64,000 nucleotides of DNA. Origin: Amyelois transitella (taxonomy: Eukaryota; Arthropoda; Insecta; Lepidoptera; Pyralidae). This document shows, piece by piece, positions 12,010 through 24,600 of this stretch. Both the position numbers and the translations under genes were made by a program. The notes under the pieces are model-generated. The model worked only from the letters and a program-made list of their open reading frames with translations, had not been told where the DNA came from and did no database searches. Location of the stretch: positions 4,340,001 through 4,404,000 of the forward strand of contig NC_083535.1 of assembly GCF_032362555.1 (NCBI RefSeq), written 5' to 3'. Position 1 is the stretch's first letter. Each line of letters begins with the position of its first letter.

Positions 12010-12233
12010 TTAGCTGTCCCGGAAAACGTTCTTATGCCATATATTTTTTAAGTAATTTCTACTGAAAAGAAATATTAAGGGTGGAAAACCCTTATCACTA
12101 GGGGTATGAATAAAAGATGTTGGCCGCTTCTCAGTCCTACTCAATATGCTCACAAAATTACATGAGAATCGGCCAAGCCGTTTCGGAGTAAGGAAACGAA
12201 CATTGTGATACGAGAACTTTATATATAAAATTA
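12010..12233 (+). repeat. Repeat family E copy
   Basis: It starts TTAGCTGTCCCGGAAAACGT and passes through AACCCTTATCACTAGGGGTA and CAAGCCGTTTCGGAGTAAG. It ends near ACTTTATATATAAAATTATT. The same sequence in the opposite orientation lies at 43745-43972, where its CTAG end is intact. A CTAG end is compatible with a Helitron-like or RTE-type element, and the class is not settled. Here the CTAG end has mutated to TTAG. Confidence 0.7.
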
Positions 12234-12330
12234 TTTGAAGCTTATCAACCCCGGCTGATCAGCATTAAATAAAGGAAAGCTGGCTTCGCTTCATTAGTCT
12301 ATCCTCTGAAGCATGACACGCGCGACGCTG

Positions 12331-12411
12331 TTTTTATCGCGCGAAGAAATATCGCTGTTTCGCTTTTTATGTCAAGAAATGGGGTAGTGATAGTTTATCG
12401 CGCGATAAAAA
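12331..12411. repeat. 14-bp inverted repeat with GCGCGA core
   Basis: TTTTTATCGCGCGA at 12331-12344 is the exact reverse complement of 12398-12411, with a 53-base spacer. The CG-rich cores stand out in AT-rich DNA. It may be a remnant of a TIR element. Confidence 0.6.
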
Positions 12412-13182
12412 CGGCCATTACCATTCATTTAATCCACCGATTATACATAATCATTTCGATTGATTATGGAACCAAATTACAGTAAATAAGAACACCAATA
12501 TGAACTTGGAACTTTATTTGTTAATGTACATGTGATAGTGCTTAACAATAAAAAGTAATTAACACTCATTCTAATAAAATTAAAGTGTGGTGTGCATAAT
12601 CAACAAACTAGTGACATTGCTACGTTTTCAATATTATTTCATTGTCAAATACACTATAAAATTTCTAGAAATATACCAACATAGATTTGATTTCATACGT
12701 TATATAGATATACTAAAACCTATTAACGTGAAACTAATAAAAACCACTGTGGTTTTAAGATCGCTCATACATTTCTAGAAATTTGTACAGATTTTAATAT
12801 TATGTGAAATGTACCTACAGACATATATTGTATTAATGTATGTGATAATATTAGACTTTCAGACTTACCAAGGAATAAAAACAATAACAAAAAGAAAGAG
12901 AAGAATGAACGCTCTACTTACCAGTGACAAGAGCTAGATCTTAAAATATAAGAAAGTGTACATTGAAACACCTAGTTGGGACGTTACAACTAAGTATCAT
13001 TATGTTATGAATTCACCCAAATAATGTGATATTATAACTATATCTTAGGCAGCTTTTTGTTTGATGCATTTCACCATTTTTTAAGGCTAAATTTAGAATT
13101 AAATTACTCAACATGCTTATTCTATGCTACTATAGAGCTAGAAAAATATTAGAAGTAATAACTACCTCTATTTATTACTTAC

Positions 13183-13435
13183 TAGCTTTTACCCTCGGCT
13201 CCCCCCACGCGAATTTTGCGCGACTAATAGCGGTACGCATGCGTGAATTTACACGGCGGCGGCGGCACCTACAAAAGAATTCAGGATTTTCGCAAATCAC
13301 ACAATGAAACGTACCCCATGTTCTTTCCCAGACTGTAATATATACGAGAAATTTCAATAAGATTGGTTGAGTAGATTACGCGTGAAGAGATAACAAACAA
13401 ACTCATATTCGTTTCATTTATAATTATAATATTAG
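13183..13435 (-). repeat. Repeat family D copy, reverse oriented
   Basis: Read on the - strand it starts near TAATATTATAATTATAAAT, passes TTTGTTTGTTATCTCTTCAC, and ends in GGGGGGAGCCGAGGGTAAAA followed by GCTAG. These starts and ends resemble the target-duplication-flanked copies at 30943-31633 and 59466-59662. The internal sequence is diverged. Confidence 0.5.
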
Positions 13436-15440
13436 TTAAGATTTGTGGATAAATTGTATTTAAGACGTGAACGAGTGGATTTACTGTTCATATAGGTAAA
13501 TATGTGCTATTAATATACATTTTATTGTTAAAAGCTGCACTAATTGATTTATAATTGAAGGCCTCATCAAATTAACTTTGCACTTTTACCTTTGTATGTA
13601 TACATATTATAACATACAGTGTATCTATAAGAATTTTATTTTAAAATATTTTTTGTAACTGTTCTGCTATAAAGTTGGTCCTGTCATTTATAATAATAAT
13701 TAACAAAGAAAACTAATTTTAGCTGATATCATTGGGTTTTATATAAACAGCATGCCTAGTCTAATTACTTTATTACAGTTTGGGAAAATTACTAAGCTGG
13801 AATAAGCTAAGAAACACTAATTCGGAATTTGTACAATTGACAAAATGTCAAATAGCCTTATGCATTTTTTTAGCGGTACAACTTCTTCTATTATGAATAC
13901 AAAATGGTTTATTAAAATTTATTAATTTACCTTATGGAATTCACAAAGTACTAACTACTCGCTTCCAAATGAATTTAAATTTACAATTAACATTATCATT
14001 ACTAACTAGTTCGACATCACCAAAACTACAATTTAAACTATTTATATCTAACAAACCATAATCTATATTCTAGGACTAAACGTTTCATACACACAAATAC
14101 ATATAAATACATGAAATTGCCTTTTAAACAAATTTGTCCATCATCGTAATGCCAGGAGCGGATGACACTTTTCTGCCAAAGGTAAAAAAGAAGTAATGCC
14201 AACAAAGCTCAAGAAATATTTGTATGGAATAAGTACAGAACCGAAGAAGAACAGAAGAAAAAAGAAAAATAAAGAAAAACTCCTGGCGTTAAACCCAGCA
14301 TCCTCATCTCTTTGGGAACATAAAGAAACCCCACAAATATTACCTACATTAAACAAATATATAATTGAGCGCACATTATTTGTCGATTTTGAAATTGAGA
14401 GAACAGCTATGAAACGAATAGTCCGTTATTTATATAATTATTAACATTTATAGCCGAAAACCAGTCACATTGACAACTTCGAATTATTTATTTTGTCTCG
14501 AGATATTGGAGAATCTTTTAGTCTATCAATTGCATGGTAAAAAATTAATAATTTCATTGATTTAGGCATCGCCTAACATATCCATCACCAGTGGAATGAA
14601 GCTAATTTTCTGTTTTTGTCCCATCACTTAGGCTTGGCAAATTATGTAGGATCTGTAAAACCTGCTTACTTATTTGGTGTTGCCGCAGAAAAAATTCATC
14701 AAGTGTTCAGGTTCGTTAATACCCAAGTATGCCCAGAACCACCTTTTACAATTGGCTAATAAATTTAGTGCTTTTACTTTTCCTGAATTTTTTTCCTGAA
14801 ACATCAGTGTGACTTATTTTCCTGGCTACCTACAGTTTACATATTACAAGACAGCAGTTATATTCAGGATTGTATTATACTAGTAATTTATTCTTTGGGT
14901 ACTTCAATCTTCACTCGTTTTCATTGAAAATTACCGCATTTTTGTACTGTACTAACTAAACTGTATATTGTGAATATTTTAGTTAGTAGTGTTTATTCTA
15001 AATTCAGGTCAATAATCATAAATTTCATCATTATCACCAAAGTCCTTGATTAATTGAATATAACTGCTGCTGTCTTTATCATACTTAATACTAGTAACGT
15101 AAGCAGACGACATCATAATTTTAGGCAGAGAATTTGGGACGACAATACCATTCTTTATCCGCAACAGGCATATTAACATTTGTCATGAAATATTCGTTAA
15201 ATGAGAAGCACTCATTTCATATAACTAGAGATATTTTTCTTTTTCTAGAAGAACATAGCCTTAAGGTGTATTATTAAACAGGTTTTTGATTATATCAAAT
15301 TCAATAAAAACTGTAAATTCAAATTGTTTTGATTAAAATGTTAACGAGACGTGGGATGAAAAATTAAACATATTTAAGACGGCATAAATAATTAATTGTA
15401 ACAAACAAAATAAATATAACTTTTTCAACCCACAAGCACA

Positions 15441-15446
15441 TTTATT
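15441..15446 (-). terminator. Candidate poly(A) signal of BAP18
   Basis: On the - strand an AATAAA lies about 142 bases after the BAP18 stop codon, followed by a GTGCTTGTGGGTTG stretch resembling a GU-rich downstream element. This is a plausible 3' end. Confidence 0.5.
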
Positions 15447-15587
15447 TTATTCATATTCTATGTAAACATAATTGCCCGAATAATATTCTCACACTACAAT
15501 TTGATAAAATGCCTGTCACCAATATGCATGTCCCAAATCCTGTGCCTAAAAGTCGTCTGCTTAGTTGTAAGAAAAGCTGAACATGTT

Positions 15588-18500
15588 TCAGGTGGCCACT
15601 TCTTCGTTTCCCCCTTCGAACTCCAGCTTGACATCGCCGCTCAGACCTTCAACGTCTACCTCGTTTTCTGAAGCGTTGAGCATGTTAAGTGTTACCTAGA
15701 GAAAAAAATAGGGTAAATTTGAGGGAAAGAGGCTATTTAATACCTGAAAACTGGAGGCGAAGTGAAGGTGGTTTGCGGTAAATACTAGACTGTCGAAATT
15801 TGGAAGACAGTCCTTGATTGGTATGACGTTTGCTTTGGGTTGAGCGTGCAGTGATTCATACAGACAGACAAATGGTACAAAACGTTCGTCTTTGGCTTCG
15901 CTGCGCCTCCGGTTTCGGTTTATGGTGACTTATCAGCAGCAAATCTCTAGTAACTAAGCTATTTTAATCACTTCAAGACAGTTCTGTGCATTTATGTGTG
16001 ACTAAATTTAACGACTTAAAACATAACGTTTTCCAGTTCCTTCTACGTGTTTATCTATGCTCTATTTACATATTAACAAACACTCAAACACTACATAAGT
16101 ATAAAAAAAAATATAAATTTCAAAAAGATTTTATAAAAATATTCCATGTATGAACGGTTCTATTGCTATAAATATTAAGATGTGATTGATTGATATGTAA
16201 TAAATCGGAAATTTAACTATATTTAAATCTGCTCCCTACCTACTAATGCATGGGAAAATACAATATACGTTCATTAACTTGAAATGACTATTATTATTAA
16301 TCAACATTAATTAACTAATGTGTAGGTATATTATATTGTAACAAATATGCTTTACAATATTCGCTCCTATTAAAAGTGTTACTATACTACAAAACATTAC
16401 AAAAACCCACATCTATTTCGGAACTGTATACAATCTACAAAACATTGTAAATCTACTATTAACAAGCTAGCAAAAAATATACACGACTACATTACTAATT
16501 AACTAATGAAAATTCTTAGTCAAAATCTAGCTAAAAATTAACACAAACAGGTCGTAATAAAAAAAAAGTTGTAAAGTGTAATTGTGCATGCTGTAGCCTA
16601 GTGCTGGGGCGAAGCGCTGGGTGTCATCACACCGGAAGAAGTCAGTTGGTGCCAATATGAGGTATTGAATAGACCTAACCACACATTATCGAATCCTTTT
16701 TGGTTTCAGGACGTTTTTATGTCTATGGCACATTGAAATATATCTTTTTTTTTTTGTAAAATATGCAATATTTTTTAAACAATGATGTTTTTCGTGGAAC
16801 ATAGTAGGTTAATAGATTAATGGATTTTTATATTTAGTATCATCAATTGACCGATTTTCATTTGTGACAAAAATATGTTGATTTTTTTTCTCCATCCACT
16901 CAATAAAATACTAGTAGGTATATTTTGCAAAATAAACATCCTCCACTAATATGAATAATTTGGATAATCAACCCGATTTTCACTCCACATGACAACACCC
17001 AAGTTAACTCACTAAAAAAAAAACAAAATAAAAGAGCAGCACGACTAAATTTGCTTAAAATATCAGTGGGTGAAAACCTCGGCATTTTTTCCTAAACCGG
17101 TCTGGGGCAGGATGCCCATAATGGGGGCTACCTGTGGGGGCTGCGGCGGCGCATGGCTGGTCGCTGTACTGCTTACCTGACGTACAGGTATACCTGCATC
17201 TTCGAATGCTTTCTTCTTTAGCCTAGTCCGGATTTGTGTCCTGGAATATGAGTTAGTACTTGTATGATGTGTACTAATGGACAATATTGTAACGATTTTA
17301 CCTCAAAATGTTGTTAAGAGCCTCTTTAACTGACAAAGTCGATATTTGTGGAAATTGAATTTGCTTACCAAGATCAGTAATTCATTTCACGCACCACTGA
17401 TATCCATTTTACAAAATGTACTACTACTTAATTGCGGGGTTATGGCTGGTTGCTACATCACTATTGTTTACCAGGAGTCAGTAAGCATAGACCTTAGTTA
17501 AACTGCTGAGGATTCAAGTGTGAGGAAGGCTAAAATGAACTATTTAAAACTAACAAATTAGACTTTGCTCTGGTACAGACAGCAGTAGCAGGCTGTAGAA
17601 ATCTGGCTTCACGTTACGAAAAATGATATGAGTACCAATGGACTTAGAACTAAATACAGTGTCTAATGGAGGATGTAGAAAAAGAAAAACAGGAAATCAG
17701 ACCCCAGGTCTTGAAGAATAGTGGTGGTGGGTGCAACTGAGAACTTGTAATGATGAGAAATCTGATCTCCAAATAATAACCTGAATGTAGTAATGCATTG
17801 AAAAAATTATAAATCTGTCAGACCCATTGGTTGACAGGTAGATTATGCTTCTAGCATTAAGTCCGCCAATTGTGCTATACATTTGTATTATATAAGGCAA
17901 ACACCCTTTAAATACTGATATAACATTTGACATACCAATATTTATTTATTTATATGAAAATATACCTATACACACAATGCGTTAAAATAAATCTTATTCT
18001 GTTACGACCTTAAAAATTTAGTTAAATAATATTCTTAAATATAAAAAAAGGTTAAATATATAAAAAAACTTACACAGTCCTATTTTTGATATGTTGGCTC
18101 AACTTATTGAGGTCAACCGCAAAGCGATGAATGCAGGAACGGAGCATTTCTATCTCTTCATCTGTCCATTTACCCCTTAAAAATATATATATCATGTAAG
18201 ACATTTAAAGATACTGCATGTTCATGAATAAAAAATATGTCATATGTTCTGTGGACATTGTTACTAATATAAAAAAATATGCAATAGGCCAGTGTGCCAC
18301 ATAAAATCAGGATGGACAGCTAGTAATCTATACAAATTCTTAATAATTAGAACTTACCCTGGTTGAGAGTCACCCATAGGATGTAAAAGCATAGTCATTT
18401 CAGACAATTTGTTGAAAGCAATGCCTGCTTCCCGAAATATTTCACCTACCTGCAAGAAAAAGAAAAATAAAATATATGATACTCCTGGCCTGAACTGTGT

Positions 18501-18799
18501 GCTGCTGTATATAATACAAGGCATACCATTTACTTCAAAATGACATGGCTTAAGCAGCTCAAAATTAAATGAAAAAAAAAATCTGCAGATAACTCTTGCA
18601 ACACAATTTTTGTCTGCCAAATTGTTCTCATACGTTCGATGTTAGGTAATAAATACATTACTGTTTCTTTCAATAAAAGATATTGCTGTGCTCTGTGGTA
18701 AACTTCATCAGCTAAAGATTCAATATTTTTCAGGTTAGAATTGAGTTGGCAGGAGAACAAACTTGGTTTAAAACTTACTTTTGCAGCAGAATTATTCAT
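15588..18799 (-). CDS. BAP18: Chromatin complexes subunit BAP18 (SANT domain)
   Basis: Five coding exons on the - strand: 18799-18779, 18449-18358, 18175-18074, 17240-17078 and 15695-15588; 161 residues. The start MNNSAAK joins VGEIFREAGIAFNKLSEM, which mirrors the vertebrate start of seven residues followed by VGEIF. The SANT-like segment WTDEEIEMLRSCIHRFAVDL then RTVTQIRTRLKKKAFEDAG follows, then a Pro/Gln-rich linker, then VTLNMLNASENEVDVEGL, which parallels the conserved acidic C-terminus. In vertebrates BAP18 is a small nuclear subunit of NURF and MLL-type complexes that associates with H3K4me3. Exon 1 ends AAA|gtaagt, and exon 2 follows a clean ttgcag. The exon 4-5 junction is the least certain: I used GAG|gttttc at 17078, giving NAE|VTL as in the family, but CAG|gtaagc and CAG|gtagcc earlier in exon 4 also keep the frame. 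The reading frame is open upstream of the ATG without another ATG, so I start at 18799. Confidence 0.93.
17817..17893 (-). repeat. LINE-like 3' fragment
   Basis: On the - strand it reads ATACAAATGTATAGCACAAT, then TGGCGGACTTAATGCTAGAA and CAACCAATGGGTCTGACAGA. The same unit occurs on the + strand near 34715-34795 in a kon intron. Both are probably 3' pieces of one non-LTR family; the class is inference. Confidence 0.55.
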
Positions 18800-19249
18800 C
18801 GTTGGTGAAGGAGATCTTGTAGATTCCGAAGAACTATCACTCTCTGAGAACTCCACTGCTAATAATTATGTTATCACAAGTACAAAAAAATTCGATTCCT
18901 ACACAAGGAAGCTTTATTATTTATACAGATTTTACGATCGGTAGAGGTCAGTATCGAAAAATAAATTGGGCTATAACAGTTTAAACGACTCAAGCAATCA
19001 TCTTGAGCATTAGAGAAGAAAGCAGTAAATAAAATCAATCAGTGCCTAAAAATTTTACTCTAGCCAAGCTCCACTAGATTGGCTCAGATTCCGAGACGTA
19101 GATTTGATTTGACAAAGTGATCTAGTGAGCGAAGTGAATGAATGAAGAATAAGAATTGTCAATGACAAGCGGGTCAAAAAGTTTTTTTTTTTTGGATTCC
19201 TCGTTTTTTGAGGAGGCAAAGTCCACGCAGCGAAGCCGAGGCTACATTT

Positions 19250-19295
19250 CGAATAATAACGCACTATGCACTATTGCATAGTGCGTTATTATTCG
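19250..19295. repeat. Perfect palindrome, 21-bp arms, 4-base loop
   Basis: The 21 bases at 19250-19270 are the exact reverse complement of 19275-19295, with CTAT between. The arm starts CGAATAATAACGCAC. It sits about 450 bases upstream of the BAP18 start codon. A perfect stem of this length with a tetraloop is unlikely by chance and, if transcribed, would make a strong hairpin. It may mark a recent element or fold-back event. Confidence 0.9.
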
Positions 19296-19329
19296 AGTAC
19301 TTCACACTTATTTTTGATTAACTCTACGC

Positions 19330-19391
19330 ACATGTAAGTCTCTGCCTACCCCTCCGGGAAAGAGGCGTGATTTTATGTATGTATGTATGTA
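19330..19391 (+). repeat. Repeat family C 3' end with TATG tail
   Basis: GTAAGTCTCTGCCTACCCCT, then CGGGAAAGAGGCGTGA and a (TATG)n tail. The same 3' end occurs at 25205-25250, and related pieces are at 30395-30610 and 63000-63190. The Tc1-like element starting at 19392 is inserted directly in this tail. Confidence 0.65.
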
Positions 19392-19489
19392 CGGTCGCGT
19401 TCATAATTGCAGTCATAGTTCGCAAAACTTTATAGCTTGCACCGCTGCTATCACTCACACATTCACACAAATAACACAATAAACAACAA

Positions 19490-20134
19490 GCGGTGAAACG
19501 TTGGGTAACGCGCCATCAAGAAGAGGGTAGTGTAAAAAGTCGACCGCGCAGCGACCGTCGTCCGCTAATCAACACAGCGACAGCCACACAGTGGAGATCC
19601 ATGGTGGAACAGTACGAAAATAATGGCTTCATACCGACCAGAATATTTGCGGAACAGTTCGACACATTAGTGGTTACTGTTCGTTGAGTTTGCATCGTGA
19701 GGGACTACACCACAGACAGCCAGCAAGAAAGCCGTATTTATCCGAAATAAATAAGCAAAGACGTTTAGAATTTGCTGGGCAGTATTTGGATTTTACCTGG
19801 AAAGAAGCGATATTTACGGACGAAAAGTTCGTTTATGTCATCACTACACGGTAGGCTTCATTTATGGCGAAGAAATGCAACTCGGTTGAAGAAAAAAATA
19901 TTGTGCCAAATATGGAGTCTGGACACATATCTGTAAATATGTGGGGCTGGATGAGTGCTGCTTGACCTGGGGAACAGGTGTGGATAGCAGGACGCGCTAC
20001 AGCTACTCATTATGTGCAAGTGCTGGAAGAAACCATGTTACCAACTGTGCGGTATATTTATCCGATTGATGATATGCCAACAATATCATTTGTGTCCTGT
20101 GCATCGAGTCCATATAGTGCGTGAAAGATTCTGC
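19490..20134 (+). pseudogene. Tc1-like transposase remnant
   Basis: The N-terminal DNA-binding part reads RWVTRHQEEGSVKSRPRSDR in one frame up to a stop at 19685. A frame change then gives HREGLHHRQPARKPYLSE, continuing into the catalytic region with IFTDEK. Another frame change follows, then NMWGWMSAA and RATATHYVQVLEETMLPTVR. At the second catalytic site nine bases encoding the expected Asp and its neighbours are missing before CCTGTGCATCGA. Several frameshifts and stops make this certainly inactive. It would have cut and joined the element's own ends in the nucleus. Confidence 0.85.
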
Positions 20135-20587
20135 CAGTTTATATTAAAACTACTAATTACTTAGATAGTATTTAAGGACAGCTTCAATATCTTTTCTTTA
20201 TGAAAACGAATAATTAAGCTGTAACCTTAATAACAGGAGATAAGTAGATGATACAATTAGTGTAATATGCTGTATGTATAGCTTTATATAATCATCAATA
20301 TGTAAACAAAACTACAGGTAAACTGTTTCAATAAAATTTACTAATTTTAATTATTGAATGTTTTATTTTCTCCCTCTTGTTTAATATTTCTTGCTGATTT
20401 CCGTGTTTGAAGACAACTTTCCGTGTTTGTAATTCTTAGATATCAGTTAGTTAGTCAGTCAGTTACTTAGTTCAAATGGCACCTTGAAACATTAAAAATT
20501 GTCAGTAACACAATTTTTTTTTTATAGGCAGAAAAAATCCTTGAATAACTTCGAAATCCAAGTAACGCTAGTAACTAGAACAAGCGA

Positions 20588-20638
20588 GTGTGAGCAAGCG
20601 AGATTATCTAATATATCTTAGATCTCACTTGCTCACAC
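20588..20638. repeat. 17-bp inverted repeat, one mismatch
   Basis: GTGTGAGCAAGCGAGAT at 20588-20604 pairs with 20622-20638 with one mismatch and a 17-base loop. It lies inside the Tc1-like element, in the part that lacks transposase, and may be the trace of another small insertion. Confidence 0.6.
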
Positions 20639-21610
20639 AAGTAATAAAATTGCTACCCAATAACTTTCAAAGGAACCACTACCTATGTTAGGGTCGTGTG
20701 CAGATAAACTTTCAACCTTATTGAAATGTCATAAGTCTGGCAGTCGCAGGCTTCCCTCTATAGGCAAATCTTATGCAAATAATGAGAGACGACGATATCT
20801 CGATCGACAATTATCGGGCCCAGTTCGGCCATCGTTGATTACCGTCTCTTTCTGTTTTGTTATGTTATATGTCATAGAATAATAAACTGTTTTACTTGGT
20901 AATCATTGGTATTAAAGACCGTATTCATTTGATGGAATATTTATTCTTTTTAAATATGCATGTGTGTGTGTATCTATTGGATCCACAGTGCACGCTATTT
21001 TAACCCGTAAGAATTTTAAAACTATGACTGCAGATATGAACGCGATCGTACATGTAAGTATGGTTACCTACGTAAAATAAAACTAAACTACTCATTTCCA
21101 TTAAGTAGCCTCTTTTTCTTTATAGACTAAATTGGTTTTGACAAAAATGTAAAAACCGCGTTTTGTTTTAGAGAACAAATAGTCTTTGCCTAATTTTTCT
21201 CACCTAATCTATGGAATGGACCGCTCATTATAGTGAACGAATGAAATTAAATATTCAAGTTGAACGAACTGCGATTATTCTCAGAAAATGATGTTTGTTA
21301 CGGTTTGGTGATGTGAAGTTATTTTGTTGATTAAATTTATGAAAAGGCTCTTCTAATAAGCTGAAAATAAGTGACGACATCACTACTGTTATGTTTTTTA
21401 TTTGTGATAATAAGAAAACATGATTCTATAGTTTATGTTGGAATTTAAATCGCTAAGATCGCCACGCCTGTTGTTCACGGCGATGCGCCCACAAGTTACT
21501 CAATTCAAGTACGCTATTTATGTGTTTCACATATAGCGAGAAAGGCTTCACAAATGATTCTATGTATAATTTAACTCAACTAGAATCCTTGTCTTTCTTT
21601 ATTAAAAACC

Positions 21611-24600
21611 ATGGAACTTTTTCTAATTTTATCCTTCGTTTCACTGGTGTCTGCTTATGATAAAGGTAAGGAATTATTTACATTCGTTCATATATAATTT
21701 ATCATGTCGGTTACGAATCAAAAGTTATAACAAAATTCCTTTTTTCACACACAAGTGTACTATCTAATGGGGTTAAGGACTAGCTTTTTTGCTATAAAAT
21801 CGGCTTTTGGCATTAGCTTTTTACCGAATTGCCAGCAAAATCTTATTTTTCGTTCTTAACATACATTTTGTTATTTTTCAGCTTCCTTTTATGGAGCCAG
21901 TTATATATCTTATCCACTTCAAGAGGCCAAAGGAATTACAGATATAAGTTTTCGGTTTCGAACTCACTTGTCCGATGCTTTGTTATTACTGGCAGCTGGA
22001 AAAACAGACTATTGCATGGTAAGATTTTTTTTATTTGTAAAGATACTTATTAATAATACCACTAAAGCACCAGTGTATCCGTGACTTCTTGGACAATGGA
22101 TCAATAAACTTTTCTGAGTTAAATGAGTTGAAATTATTATCAATACTATTATAGCAAAGAAAACCTTGAGTTTACTTACATTTAAGAATATAGTAAATAA
22201 AATAATATAAATATAATAACCTTGGGATTCATCTTGTAGACGATTGGCTAGCGACCTGTCATTATTTGAACCTTTCAATCTTCTGAAGTCTTTTTGGCTC
22301 TGCCCTGTATAGACATGTTTTTAAAGTTACGTATCACTATTAACAGATTCGCTTGGAAGGTGGTCGTCTAAAACTGCACATCAATCTTGGTGCTGGCGAG
22401 AGTGAACTGTCGTCTCCTAAAGGCATACACCTAAATGACACTCAGTGGCATCATGTCAGTATTGTGAGGAGAGAAGCTAATCTCACCATGAAGGTGAAGT
22501 ATTTAACAATATTTTATTTTATTAATCACCTGTTTACTTTCGGGTTTACAGTCTGGTGGAGTGATTTACAGAAAAGCAAACACAATGCGCAGGTTTTATG
22601 ACATTAAATGTACAAAAATTATGAAATAACTCATTGTACATGTTCTCCTTTCCAAATAAATATTTTGATATTTTTCACCTCTCCTACTCTGTTAAATAAG
22701 AAAATTTTTTAGATGTTTTACTTTTTGGAATTTAACAATATCTAACTTATTGAATCAAACAGGTTTTTTACAACCAAAAAACGGAAATTGACTGTTTCAT
22801 ATTATGTGCAGAAGCCAACATTTAAAACAGAACTATATTTTTATTTTAAGGTTGATGACAGTGCTGTTAAAAAGAAGCTACCTGGAAGATTCTTTGAGCT
22901 CAACATACATTTTGGAGTATTTCTAGGAGGCCAGGGTGACTTCTCCGAGTTGTTCTTGGGTCATATGGAGAACTTCAGGGGATGTATGGAAGATGTAAGT
23001 TTAACTTATCTGCCTCAACTATTCATGCACATTTGTAATCAACCAGAGTGGGACTAATATATAAATATTGATTGTTTTTATCCTTAGGTATTTTACAATG
23101 GTGTTAAGATAATAGATAAAGCTCGAAGTCGCAGCGGCTCAGTCCATGTGGAGGGAGTCACTTGGAACTGTGCACCCGAGTTCGACGCCGACATCAATTC
23201 TGACATCAGTTTCGTTGACGAAGGAGCTTATTTAATATTGCCGAAGATCAATTCCAGGGCTGGAGGAAGGTTCGTACAAAGTTTTAAGGGCGATAAACTT
23301 TTCCCAAATCTAGCGAGTGATAATCAAATGTTATTAATCTCTCTCTTGTTTATTACTGTTTATATAATTATTAATGCAAGTAAGTGATAGCTTATATGAC
23401 GTAAAGATTTTACTACTGATGAGAATGCAACTTGGTAAAAGCTGTGTTAAAAAGATAATATAATATTGCATAAAAATTATAACATAAAATCTTATCATAA
23501 AATATTAACAAAAGAATGCAATAAATGCACAAAAGGCCGCTGTATTGCATTATGCAATCAAAAATTTATTAATAACAGAAATCAAATTTAAAAAATTACA
23601 GATGTAAATTTTATTACGACCAGTATTAAGCCTGGTAACTGCCTGTATGTGTTTCTGTTGAAGCAAATCTCTAGTTTCTGTATGTTGTTTGATAGAAATA
23701 TGAATAAACTTAAATATTTGACATTTTTTCTACATTGAAAACAAGTACTATTCAACTTTCACAGATGGAACATAGAATTCAAGACGATAACCCAAAACGC
23801 TATAATTCTATACAATTCTGGAGGCGGTCGTGGGTCCGATTTCTTGGCTGTGGAGATTTTGGATGGAGTAGTTCGAGTCAAAATGGCGCGCGGTCAGATT
23901 GTACACACATTGAGGATCAATGATGGACAATGGCACAAGATGCATTTGACATTCAACCCTTCACTCATTGAGGTTAGTAAACTGGTTATCATAAAATTAA
24001 TACCATTGCGATGTGGTATGTTTGTTGCTTTATTCGTCGTGTGTAAGATTTCCTGGTTCTATAGATAGAATAGGTATGGAATACTCCTAAATATGTTGTG
24101 TGTAATATTATGTGTTGTTTTATTTCTCTTACAAACCTGTCAAATTAGGTGTTGTATTAGTTGAATAAAAACAATTTATATTTTCGTATCCCAATAACTC
24201 AATTTTTTATTAAAGCTGGGCGAACAATTTTGATATTGGTTTTGCAATGCGATTTTCTACGATTGCTCGTTTATCGCGAAATCAGTATCTTTTCCGAATA
24301 AAAAAAAAAAGAGACCTTATTCATACTTCTACTTGCGTGCCAAATTGAGTGGAAGTTAGTCGAGTAGATGAAGAGTTAAGAATGTACAAGCAAACTTTCC
24401 CATTTATAGTAATAGGAATAAAAAATTTAGTCGTGTTAAAATGTTGAATTCCTTTGTGAGAAACGCTCTCATTGCGAAATAATAATATCTGTGAATATCT
24501 AAGTGTATCGTGTGTGTTATTTGAGATTTATGAACATCCATTCAGCTGTTAACAGCGAAGTAAGAGAGAGAGAAAAATATCATAAAGGCAAGAAATTTCA

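Larger units (their letters stand above)
8812..15400. other. Intergenic region with repeats
   Basis: No gene is supported between Lmx1 and the 3' end of BAP18. The sequence is very AT-rich. It contains a TA microsatellite near 11926-11952, family A, D and E repeat copies (listed separately), and a stretch at 10708-10745 that resembles the left end of the TIR element at 63341-63567. Open frames up to about 80 codons occur but none looks like a conserved protein. Confidence 0.6.
18800..19391. other. BAP18 upstream region
   Basis: This region must contain the BAP18 promoter and 5' UTR. I see no obvious TATA arrangement. It holds a palindrome (19250-19295), listed separately, preceded by a T-run and a GC-rich patch (GCAGCGAAGCCGAGGCTAC). 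The 3' end of a family C repeat lies next to the Tc1-like element. Confidence 0.5.
19392..21048 (+). mobile_element. Tc1-like transposon, dead
   Basis: Terminal inverted repeats are visible: the left end CGGTCGCGTTCATAATTGCA continues GTCATAG, and the right end (read inward from 21048) is CGATCGCGTTCATATCTGCA, also continuing GTCATAG. Both ends are flanked by TA (19390-19391 and 21049-21050), the Tc1/mariner target duplication. The length is about 1.66 kb, normal for Tc1. The left half carries a broken transposase; the right half (about 20140-21000) shows no transposase and contains a 17-bp hairpin, so internal sequence has been replaced or rearranged. Confidence 0.85.

Noticed and set aside
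18741..18944. 67-codon + strand frame over BAP18 exon 1
   Set aside because: It is antisense to a well-supported exon and has no independent evidence.
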